DNA of 49,581 nt from Phallusia fumigata (taxonomy: Eukaryota; Chordata; Ascidiacea; Phlebobranchia; Ascidiidae): NCBI GenBank assembly GCA_008931825.1, contig QXVZ01010126.1, forward strand, positions 1 to 49,581. The letters run 5' to 3'. The notes under the pieces are model-generated. The model worked only from the letters and a program-made list of their open reading frames with translations. It was not told where the DNA came from and searched no databases. Positions 24,901 to 33,779 of the stretch are shown here, piece by piece (position 1 is the first letter of the stretch; every line of letters starts with the position of its first letter). A program made the position numbers and the translations under genes.

Positions 24901-27900
24901 GACAAAATACATGAAACCATGATTGTGATCATTTGTTTGCCATTTTTTAGCTAACCAATCTGTACCAATGCAAACAGCTCGACCAGTTGCTAGGAATCAA
25001 CCACTATTTCAGGTATGTAATAATACATATTTTATTGTTACATTAATTTGCCTAAGTTTATTTAACTGTGTTTACTTTGTTTAATTTCTAACTTGAAAAT
25101 TATGTCAGTTTTGATGTATGCATGTAGATTGTTGAATTTGCAACCATTCCGTCTGCATACCATGAAAACTTTCTCAAAAACCTAGATCTAAGAAAAGAGT
25201 CTGAAAGAGTGTGAGTACAACCTATTGGGTTATTTTTGGGTAAAAGTATCTGGAATATTTTAAGTTGGTTTAGTTGTTTCAATATCTTGTTATTTATATG
25301 CTTTTCCATAGACGAACGTTCGAGCATTGGCCTTCAGAAAGACCAACGGTCTATCCGGCTGACTTGGCAAGATCAGGATTTTTCTATCTCGGCAATCTCG
25401 ATCGTGTTCAGTGCTTTTCATGTGGCGGAGTCTTGAGAAATTGGAATTATGGTGATAATGTACAAGCTGAACATCGCAGACACTTTCCACACTGCAAGTA
25501 TGTGAACAAGTTGTCCATTTTTTAACAAAAATCAGTTGACAACTTGTGTATGTGTTTAAAAATGATTCAACAACACTGTTTGCGACTTTATGTTGATTTT
25601 CCTGTAGAATGTGCCAGGGTGCTGAATCAAGAAATGTGCAACTGACACCAGATGAACGTGCAGCTGTTCCAAGTCAACAAACTGTGTTTCATGAGCCACC
25701 TGATCCATCTGAAAATGAGGCAGTGAGTGATAGTAACGAATCTTTGCTAAACACTGTCACTTGTGTGATGACAATAAGTATTTCTTAATGCACAATAAAA
25801 CCTTATAAGGTTGTCAAATATTTGTTGCTTGATTGCCATACAATGTTGCTTTCTGTTACAGAGGGACCTTCAGAATATGTTCCAATGCCAGTACCCAGTC
25901 AGTCCACACATGAGAAATGAAGACACTCGCTTTGAGACTTTCGACCATCGCTGGCCTGCAAGTCAAGTCAATGCAACTCCTCGACAAATTGCTCGAGCTG
26001 GATTCTTTTTTCTAGGTAACTTCTTATGGCTAGCTTTTAAGACACACTAAAATGCAACAGCTTGACAACTTAAAATGAACAGAAAAATTATCTTTCCTCA
26101 TATGATGGTATTCTTCATCTTTTTTATTCAACTGAAAAAAAATATCTGAATTTTTTCCCTTACAAAACAGGTGAACGAGATAGTTTGAAGTGCTGGTATT
26201 GCAACAGGAGTTTACAAAACTGGCTTCCTGATCGAGAGTGTTATATTACTTAGCCCAAAGCCTATTCCTAATCTCAAATGATAGATGCTTTATGACCTTC
26301 AAAATGTTTTCTGTGTTATGTGGTGGTAAATATGTTGCCTATTGCCTAACAGGTGAACGAGACCGTGTGAAATGCTGGTATTGCAATGGTGGTTTGCAAA
26401 ACTGGGATCCACAAGATGAACCTTGGACAGAACATGCAAAGTGGTTTCCAACGTAAGTTTATGCAATGTTAGATTGTCATTTAGTAGCAATCTGTTTTCT
26501 CTAAAACTTTTATTGTGAACCTCAAGCTTTTCTAATCAACTTTGAGACAGTATTAGTTCAACATTACTTTCACAAGTAAAAACTGACATGTATATTCATT
26601 TCTTTTGCACATTTGTTGGTTCATTTGCATTCAATACACCACATTTTGTATTGATAAAAAAACTACACTAAGTCATGGAGTAAAGTTTAACTTAACCAGC
26701 AGTTTGGTGAAGAATGTAATATTAAAAGTTTTAGCTTGCAAGGATAAACAGTGATTATGCAAGTCAATCCAATAAATTTTTTATATGTGGAGAATACTAT
26801 ACAGGTACCTGAGAAACATGAGCCTGAAATTTCCACAGTGTTTGAGCGGGCGCTCGGCACAGTGTTCATCGGCCACTTTACAAGCACAGTTCTTTCCCTT
26901 CTCTGTGCTCAGCATACAAAAATTTGGGTGTTTCACCACTAGGGAAAGTACCCGGTGGTGAAAAAGTGTTTGGACAATGGTGGCTTTACTGTCTGAGCTC
27001 TTGGCTGCCTTGCGGGACAGATTTTTTTGTTGCTTTACCTCCATGTTGTTAATGAGACAGTTTCTGTGATATAGTGACTGGTTGGGAGGTTCACCATTTG
27101 AAATATGTTTTGGAGTTTCCTCTAGCACATTGTATCATGAATAATTTAGCAAAGTTTTTCTTTGCCAGGATTAAAATAATTGCATTGTTTTGGGTATACA
27201 CTATATTGTTAAAACTTGCCAGAAAGTTTTTCATGTCTAAACTGTTGGTGTACAAGCTTTATTTCTTGTAATTCAACACTAATTTTGTATTTTAACACCT
27301 TTAAAAAGACCATCACCACTAAACTTATTACCAGAATGTATCTTTTTTGTCAGATGTGAATTTCTGTTGCAAAGGAAGGGTCCTGATTTTGTCCATCGCA
27401 TGGTGTCGATGTTCCCCAATTTGCCACGACCACTACTTCGTGGGCCACACGATGTCGCACCACCCAACCCTGGGCGAAGAATTCAATACGGAACAGCATC
27501 TGCACGAGCTCCTTCCCCACCACCACCTATTATTGATCCACAGGTAAATGCACCTTTTCAACTGAAATTAACCTTAAGGATTGGTATGCCAGCAAAGCTG
27601 GAATAGACAAGTCAAGGTGAAATTAAAACTCACAACCAAGACCACTAAAAGTCTAAGTTGCTCAAGTGTTTGCAATAAAATGTTTTTGATACAAGTGACA
27701 ACTGCTTGCTGCATGCTGATTTTATAATTTCATGCTGAATATCATCTGTGTTGTGTTTAACATTACTGCTTGGCCAATCATAAATATGTGTGACATCATA
27801 CGCGTAATAATTAAACAAAAGCCAAATATTTTTGACAAATCGGTTCCGCTTTTGACCTTTTGTGCATTTTTTATGTACTCATTGCAACACAAATACTTAT

Positions 27901-30900
27901 GGTTATTTCTGTGCAGTGACTTTTGGCCAATTTTGAGGAGCAATAGTCATCAAAAAGTTATTGTGTACTTTGGTACTAGCTCTGTTCTGCCATTCCTAAC
28001 ATATACACAAATGGAAATACTTTGTACTGCTAAACCTGTCATTGTCAGTATTTTGTTTCAGGCTGAAATGCAGCGAGAAAGACAGAAAATTCAGGATGCA
28101 ATGAACTCTGATATTGTGAAGGCAGCAATCGAAATGGGATTTGACAGAAAAGTTGTTCGTCATGTAGTAAAAAGGTGGGTTTAATTAAACGCTTTCTTAT
28201 TTCAATGGTAAAACACAAAACTAACAAAATAAAAAACAACAAATTTATTTGAGTCTCACAGCAGACTAGATTTTTGTAGCCTTTGCCTTGCTGAATAGAA
28301 ATGTTTTGAAGGCTGTCCTGGATTCAGTATTTTGCAGGCCTGGTGTAATTTAATTCAGAGCCTCCTAAATTAGTGGTCACAACGAATTTTGTTGGTCGCA
28401 AGTTCACAAATTTCCCAAAAATGGTTTGAAGTCTTTCTTTAAAAATTTGCTTTGGTTTATTGAATTAAGTTTTTTTTACANATTTCCCAAAAATGGTTTG
28501 TAGTCTGTCTTTAAACATTTGCTTTGGTTTAATGCATTAAGTTTTTTTTACATTGTCATGTTGGAACTGCACAAAATGAATAAATATTTGATTTAAATGG
28601 TATGTGTTCTACTAAATGGTGTGTGTTCTACTGTTTTTTTCTGTCCAATATTAAGGGTCTCAGAAAAGTTTTAAATCAAAAAAGGGTCGCATATAAAAAG
28701 TTTGGGAAGCCCTGCTGTAATTTATTCACATCAGTTTCTAGTGCTAGTGGTGTAGAGGCGTGGTTTTATTTGCAACTGAATATCGAAAATGGTATCATTA
28801 AACAGACGGATTCGACGAGCTGCAATGTGCACCACAGTGGCTGAGTTGGTTGATGATGTCACAGGTAATACAAGTGATCTTTCTGACAGTGATGATGAAG
28901 AAAATGAAAATTCCATGCAAGCTCAACCATCAACTTCTGCTAAAACTCCAGGAACAGGTTTGTTTTGTGTACACATGTGTTTTATTGTCCATGCCGTTTG
29001 TTGAAAAAAATTTGTAACAGGTGGCCAACCAGAATCAACAAGTAGCTCAATGTCAGGACAACCGATACCAGCAGGTCTGTTGAATTTTTTTTAAAATTTA
29101 AAGTGAAATTTACATTGAGTAATACTAAAGTTACAACAGCATACCAAAAAATATGTTATTTTACAAATTCTTTAATCCCACGTTACACTAAAGGTTTTTG
29201 TTTGCCTTTACAAAAGTTTTGCAACTTTCGTCTTTCTGTGAAGAAAGTTGCTCTGTTGGTCTGCAACTGACTGCCTTTGAGCAGAAACATAAAAGTTGAA
29301 CAGAAATCTTCTGTGAGTCAGTAAACTGAAATCTGTCTTGTCATTTACGTGGAGAAGTGAGTTAAAATTTTGAACAAGAAGTGCCAGTTTAGCAAAAACA
29401 GTCATGTTTGAACATCAGATGCAAAGGTATTTATGTCTGAAACAGCAGCTGTGAAGGTTGTTAGCCTTGGTTAAATAGCTCTGCGAAATTTCAGTTCAGT
29501 TTATTACTGTGACATTGCAAAGTTACCAGCAATACTAGTTTTGAAAAAGGTAAGCTATAAATTCATGTTCAGAAATATTGACTGCCTTTAGAAAAGAATC
29601 TAGGTCATCTCATCTGTATGTTTGCTACACCAGTTCATAAATAAAAATTTGGTTTGAAAAGGGGTCATTTTTGGCTTCAGGCATGCAAAAATTCTGAACC
29701 TGCGTAGTTCAGAAAAAAACATGTCAAAATTTTGGAAAAGAAAAATTTCATTTATGATTTTGCCAAAACTTTTTGTCACAAAAAACTCCCACTGCATTTA
29801 GTTTGCAAAACACCCAACCATTCATGTTTTGTGAAAAATGTGTATGTGGGAAACTAAAATGATGATTGTATTTTTGGGTCATTTTTTAGTTTTTTTTTTC
29901 TGTATGTTCGCACATGCATTTTATGTTATTTGATGAACAATATGATCAAGCACTTTCTCAACTCAAATATGTGGAGTCATTCAAAATGCACCAAACACAT
30001 CAAAAGCACCGTAAAAAGAAAGACCAATGATTTGTTTTTCACTATTTGTTATTTGTTGTGTTTACACTATTTGTTGTGTTCACATTATTTGTTGTATTCA
30101 CATTATTTGTTGTTTGGTTTGTTTTGTAATCAAAACTTGCTGTGGTGTGCAGTTTAGCAGACAAATATGAGTTTAGACAGACTGGCTGAAAAAATGCCTT
30201 CTCCTCATCCATCAATGGTACCTTTTTGTGGTTGTCTGCCACTTTACACACTCACCACATACCACCTAATTACTGAAAAACTAATTTTGATCTTAAACTA
30301 CTTTATTTCTGGAATCAAATATTATAAATGCAACAGTTCAATTAAATGCACAGGTGGTGCCTGCGTACCACATGGAATGCCTTTGTGTGTCACCGGTTTT
30401 GAAACACTGTTGTACATATTTGTCTCTTAATGATGTGTCTTTAAAGTTGCTGTCAACGTAAAATGCTTGAAATCATAAACTTCCAGTCAGAGGGAGCTTT
30501 ACAGGCAAAAACTAGCTTTTAAATCTTGCATATTCTCCTGTTTACATTTTCTTTATTTACCTAGCTCAAAACTTATCCTTGGTGTTTGTGTAAGATAAAA
30601 GGAACTGTTAAAAGAGATTTAGAAAACACATGAATTGAGGACAAAAACTTTTTAAAAAGTCAGTTTTGTTTATTTTTGACACAGTGCACCGAACAATGTG
30701 TTTTGTGAACGAATCCTAAAAAATTCTTGAACAAGAAAAAGTGCAACACAATTGCAGAACAAAAGAGGGAAAATATCAATACTACCAGTTTACAAATTTT
30801 CCTTAGCGACCTGCATCAGTCTTAGGCCAGTTTACAAGACTAGTGGTTTAATTTAGTTTAACCCATTAACACTCGATGGGTTGGATCAATTGCACTCAAG

Positions 30901-32181
30901 TTAAGCAGGCAAATACAATAGGACGATATTAGAACCCACAACTTGTGAGCACATGGAAATCAAACCACTTATTCAAATATGCTCTGGCAATTGGGTCCTT
31001 GTTGGGACTAAAGTTTGAATGCCTCGTATGTGGATTTTATGGAAAGATTTAATTTTTTTTGACACTGCTTTCAGCACAAAACGTTCTTTTGTCCAATTTA
31101 TGACAACTGTTCATATTTAATGTCGTTAAAAATCCGGTTTGTTGTAATAAACGTTATTTGTTCTCTATTAAACAACATGGCCATTAAATGTTATTGGCAC
31201 CTGCACAACTTCACCTGATTATCTTTTAGCAAGAACAGCTAAGTGTTTGATCAAACAGAAATGGCATGTCTGTGTGGAAAGCAATTAAGTTATCTGTCAC
31301 AGTCAAAACATTTATAGTTTTGTTGGTATTTAAAATGCTTGCATAGAAGTTGTTGAGACAGGTCTGACCAACTGCACAAAGCATGTTTTTCTAAAACTCT
31401 GCAAATCAGTCTTGCATGGTAAATCCATTAGAGATATGACATTAAGAAAATTGACTAACCTTTCTAAGTTTGTTATATTGTTGTCATAGGCTTGGCGGCT
31501 GCTAGTCATTTGTCATCAATGGAAAATGAAGGTAAGCCATCATCAACAGTTGCGACTAAACACATTAAGTTGGAGTGTTGTGTGCATCTTACTCCAGGCT
31601 GAGCACTCTTGGAAAGTCTTTTATTTTTGCCTATTTCTGTTGGGGAGTGTAGTAACATGACACTTGACTCGATAACCCTGTTTTTTGGTGTCCTTGTTGT
31701 TTTATGAAACTATTTAATCATGACAAATTTAATGAAGTGGGAAGGCAGATAAATTCTGACTGGAATTTCTAGGTTAACATGATGACAATTGGCAAATTGT
31801 AAGCTTCATAAACATTTATTTTGTATTGTGCAAAGGAAGCATTCTTACTTGCGGACTTCCAGCTGTTTAAATCTCATGAAAGAATTTGTTTGCGTGTACT
31901 TAATGAATCCTAAGAGAAAATGTCCCACTGTAATACAGATATATTTCAATGTCATTCAAGTAATCAATGAAATATATACAGAACGAACACCATCAATGCA
32001 AGAGAGAATTGAAGAGTTGCAAGAAGAAAGAAAATGCAAGATATGCCTTGACAACATGGCCGATGTTGTGTTTGTCCCATGTGGGCATTTGTGCAGTTGT
32101 GTCAGGTGTGCAGAGGCTCTGAGGAAATGCCCGATGTGCAGACAGAGGATTGAAAAGGCCATCCGTACCTACATGTCTTGA
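21906..32181 (+). CDS. BIRC2/3-like: cIAP/BIRC2/3-like gene: N-module, BIR1-BIR2-BIR3, UBA, RING
   Basis: Exons that keep one frame: 21906-22097, 22344-22874, 22938-23220, 23315-23491, 24227-24339, 24623-24696, 24766-24868, 24951-25012, 25128-25210, 25312-25497, 25608-25722, 25862-26015, 26353-26452, 27354-27543, 28062-28174, 28806-28957, 29021-29074, 31490-31531, 31982-32181. From the in-frame ATG at 22448 the product has 875 residues. Approximate positions: shared N-domain 1-143, middle domain 144-236, BIR1 255-330, BIR2 441-503, BIR3 557-628, UBA 700-760, RING 828-875. BIR3 ([12 protein letters not shown]) and the RING tail RTYMS match vertebrate cIAPs most closely. A CARD between UBA and RING, present in vertebrate cIAP1/2, is not visible. 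By family knowledge it binds caspases or IAP-binding-motif proteins and is an E3 ligase in apoptosis and NF-kB signalling. The 5' end is uncertain: exon 21906 has no in-frame ATG, so the gene may join the upstream exons or start at 22448. A duplicated BIR3 half-exon lies at 26171-26253. Confidence 0.85.
22344..23220 (+). CDS. cIAP-like exons with the shared N-domain and middle domain
   Basis: Exon 22344-22874 contains the ATG at 22448 directly before the domain. It ends with [16 protein letters not shown], then [10 protein letters not shown], at a phase 1 splice. Exon 22938-23220 begins with the split Asp codon and the [16 protein letters not shown] block, then runs into a linker before BIR1. 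Both blocks align with exons 1 and 2 of genes A-C, with the same intron phase between them. This ties the three small minus-strand genes to this gene. Vertebrate cIAPs start with BIR1 close to the N-terminus and have no such module. Confidence 0.7.
23315..24339 (+). CDS. BIR1 exon pair with variant zinc spacing
   Basis: Exon 23315-23491 encodes [20 protein letters not shown] and KDRVKCF. Exon 24227-24339 encodes the rest of the zinc site: [16 protein letters not shown], then AQWHRSDC. Spacing from the second Cys is x18 to His and x3 to the last Cys, against x16 and x6 in BIR2 and BIR3 of the same protein. The E-H dipeptide of a normal BIR is A-Q here. The phase 2 intron after the first cysteine is shared with genes A and B. 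The 735 bp intron between the halves holds no element I recognise. Confidence 0.8.
25312..25722 (+). CDS. BIR2 domain exon and linker
   Basis: One exon (25312-25497) carries nearly the whole [47 protein letters not shown], and EHRRHFPHC. Zinc spacing is canonical (C-x2-C-x16-H-x6-C). The preceding exon 25128-25210 ends in the charged KESER helix typical of the start of a BIR. The following linker exon (25608-25722) is rich in Gln, Pro and acidic residues. In XIAP and cIAPs the BIR2 and its N-terminal linker bind effector caspases; I cannot confirm the inhibitory linker here. Confidence 0.88.
25862..26452 (+). CDS. BIR3 exon pair
   Basis: Exon 25862-26015 encodes [12 protein letters not shown] and ARAGFFFLG. 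Exon 26353-26452 encodes [20 protein letters not shown], then [11 protein letters not shown], and the last cysteine comes from exon 27354. The zinc spacing is canonical. The peptide-groove positions known from XIAP BIR3 are largely kept: the G-L turn, W after it, an acidic residue at the E314 position and the W323 equivalent. Binding of Ala-start IAP-binding motifs is therefore likely (inference). The split after FFFLG is what allowed the half-exon duplication at 26171. Confidence 0.88.
26171..26253 (+). pseudogene. duplicated, truncated BIR3 half-exon
   Basis: It starts after a good acceptor (AAAACAG) in the same phase as the real exon at 26353. It encodes [18 protein letters not shown], so the first two zinc cysteines are kept. 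Then it diverges and reaches a stop at 26251-26253 before the His and last Cys. No donor is visible. It is a tandem copy of the BIR3 second-half exon, 182 bp upstream. Normal splicing must skip it. If used, it would end the protein inside BIR3. Confidence 0.75.
26453..27353 (+). other. intron after the BIR3 exon
   Basis: A 901 bp intron separates the BIR3 core from its last cysteine. A minus-strand frame over 26781-27128 looks like chance or an old repeat. No family was recognised. Confidence 0.45.
27354..27543 (+). CDS. BIR3 last cysteine, C-terminal helix and proline-rich linker
   Basis: The exon begins inside the codon for the last BIR3 cysteine and reads [16 protein letters not shown], the helix that follows BIR3 in cIAPs (CEFLIRMKGQEFVDEI in human cIAP1, from memory). 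After it comes a proline-rich linker with [10 protein letters not shown]. Confidence 0.8.
28062..28957 (+). CDS. UBA domain exons and acidic linker
   Basis: Exon 28062-28174 encodes a charged helix, then [20 protein letters not shown], a UBA core with the conserved M-G-F/Y loop. Exon 28806-28957 adds the third helix (TVAELVDDV), then a Ser- and acid-rich linker, [15 protein letters not shown] domains of IAPs bind ubiquitin chains. An alternative donor after 28864 would remove the linker and end in phase 1, the same phase as the full exon, so both isoforms would stay in frame. Confidence 0.8.
28175..28805 (+). other. intron inside the UBA domain with a tandem repeat
   Basis: This 631 bp intron splits the UBA between its second and third helices. 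It contains the 72 bp tandem duplication at 28410-28552, whose junction has the undetermined base. Nothing else was recognised. Confidence 0.5.
28410..28552. repeat. 72 bp tandem duplication with an N at the junction
   Basis: ATTTCCCAAAAATGGTTTG and the following 50 bp occur twice (28410-28481 and 28482-28552) with few differences. The only undetermined base (28481) is exactly at the junction, so an assembly artefact or a collapsed longer array is possible. Confidence 0.85.
29021..31531 (+). CDS. two small Ser/Gly-rich linker exons
   Basis: Exons 29021-29074 ([19 protein letters not shown]) and 31490-31531 ([13 protein letters not shown]) both start and end in phase 1, so either can be skipped without a frameshift. 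They occupy the place where vertebrate cIAPs carry a CARD. Confidence 0.55.
30040..30116. repeat. ~18 bp minisatellite, (CACATTATTTGTTGTATT)n
   Basis: About four imperfect units of CAC(A)TATTTGTTGT(G/A)TT follow each other. On the minus strand they read as an Asn-Thr repeat, which is not evidence of coding. Confidence 0.85.
30920..30975 (-). mobile_element. degenerate tRNA-derived element
   Basis: The minus strand reads AAGTGGTTTGATTTCC, then TTGTGGGTTCTAATATC. This resembles the 3' half (B box) of the element at 3790-3915. Only a fragment remains. Confidence 0.4.
31982..32181 (+). CDS. C-terminal RING exon of the cIAP-like gene
   Basis: After a phase 1 acceptor the exon reads [19 protein letters not shown], then [17 protein letters not shown] and [22 protein letters not shown]. 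All eight zinc ligands of an IAP C3HC4 RING are present, with the P-C-G-H core. The last residues correspond to the T-F-L-S type tail needed for RING dimerisation in cIAPs. E3 ligase activity is therefore very likely. Confidence 0.95.
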
Positions 32182-33576
32182 ATGCACAAAACAACTACAC
32201 TAGCAACCTACATGTTGTCGGAATAGAATTTGTACCAATAGTTATCATGTAGCTAGCCTAGTGAAATTAGTTACTGGGAATGTAAATATGTTTAGTTTTT
32301 TTATGCTGTAAAGGAATTTTTTTCAGACAAAGTTTGCTTGGTGAGTGTGAATAATGGCCGCCTAATTGAAGAACTGTCTTTAGTTAGGTTACAACTTGTA
32401 AAGCATTGAATGACTGGGGTCACTTTTTGTTATCAGGTTCTTTACTTTCATTCTGATCTTTAATTTTTGCACCACTCATTGCAATTACAAACATAGACAC
32501 AGAGATTTCACAAAATGCATGCACAGTTCCCCTGCTTTCATTTTGGGGCAAATTCTTTCTGGGGATTTGCTTCATTTAATCTGATTCTGGGCCGAAGATG
32601 TAAATTATTTTCAGCTGTGTACATTGTGTGGTATTCTATTCAGTAGTTTATTAGAACCATGTATTTGTAGCTGGTGAGCTTGGTTGCCATAGCAGCTTGC
32701 TTTTCAGGTTTTTTGTGATTTGTCAATAGCTTCTGCGATGTATGTGTTTTGAAAACTGCATGAAAATGCGCATAGGTTTGATTCATTATGTGTTTATGTC
32801 CATATATTCACACTGGCATTACAGGTGGTTTACCTTATACATATACTGGCAAAGTGTGTTTTTGTACAAAACTCATGAGCCCTGTAAAGCGGTATATTCT
32901 TGGGGCGAACACTACAACTCCTCGAAATGGACTTTATTCGGCTTGGTGAGAGAAATCTTAGACACAATCGCCCAAAAAAATTACACCAAGGATTTTTCAA
33001 ACAAAAACGTCGAATGCAGAAGATACCTAGGGTCACTTTAAAGGTGCTTGCTACAGTTGGTATACTTGCAGCAATTAATAGCACCAAGACGAAAAAAGAC
33101 ACAGCAACATGAAAAATTTGGCTTCATTTTTACGGCAAGTTTGGTTGTTGCATATTTTTAATTTGAATTTCTTTGCACAAGATGAAATAGCGAACGAGTT
33201 GGGATTACAAATGAAAACTTTGCGAGCACAAGGCACTTTGTCGCGCCGGCCACTGCGCTATCGACATACACCCCAGTGTAACGCTATCGGAAATCCACTG
33301 AGTAAATAGAAATAGTTTTCCATTTATATGTAATGGGCGGAAAAAACGCCTGAATGCATTGTGCTCATATTTAGTCCACCGCCGAAATAACTTATTTTCG
33401 TTTCGTCGGATTATTTTTTGTTTGATTTTTAAAGTTAGTAGCTTCAATTTACGTCAATCCATCGGGTTTGTTGGAGTAATGACTCCTGAGTTTCATGCTC
33501 AAAGAAACGCAAACAACCGAGACACAAAGGCAGTGTGTTTACCACTTTTTTAGGTAAGTATTCTAAGCGGCTGTTT
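32182..33576. other. region between the cIAP-like gene and gene B
   Basis: It includes the 3' end of the plus-strand gene; I found no clear AATAAA signal. Two consecutive plus-strand frames (32900-33112 and 33109-33309) have some protein-like composition: a basic segment RHNRPKKLHQGFFKQKRR, then DEIANELGLQMKTLR after a possible acceptor at 33180. The second loosely recalls a helix-turn-helix. I cannot assign either, and chance is possible. Confidence 0.3.
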
Positions 33577-33779
33577 TTACACCTCATACAAGCAGTGAAA
33601 CTTTTCTGTAGCAGCCTGGCACTGTGGACATAATGGAGGGATTCGTTTCAGGGCATTGTAACACTGACTGCACAGTATAAAATGACAGCAGCTGATAGTC
33701 ATGACGTTTGCCGGGCGTATATAGCACTGCGAACATCTGATTCTGCTAAGACGATGAATGCATTCTGCTATGGTGAAAC
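33577..33779 (-). CDS. gene B RING exon
   Basis: The exon starts at a TTGCAG acceptor and encodes RIRCSQC, ISCCHFILCSQC and CPQC, a C3HC4 RING with C-x-H-x3-C-x2-C. The tail HCLYEV-stop is the same as in gene A. The open frame extends upstream of the acceptor to an ATG, but that extension has no counterpart in genes A or C, so I start the exon at 33779. Confidence 0.8.

Larger units (their letters stand above)
29075..31489 (+). other. 2.4 kb intron between linker exons
   Basis: It contains a minisatellite (30040-30116) and a degenerate tRNA-derived element (30920-30975). I looked for a CARD-like exon and saw none. Confidence 0.5.

Noticed and set aside
30042-30251. Asn-Thr repeat frame on the minus strand
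   Set aside because: It is a translation of the 18 bp minisatellite and not a gene.
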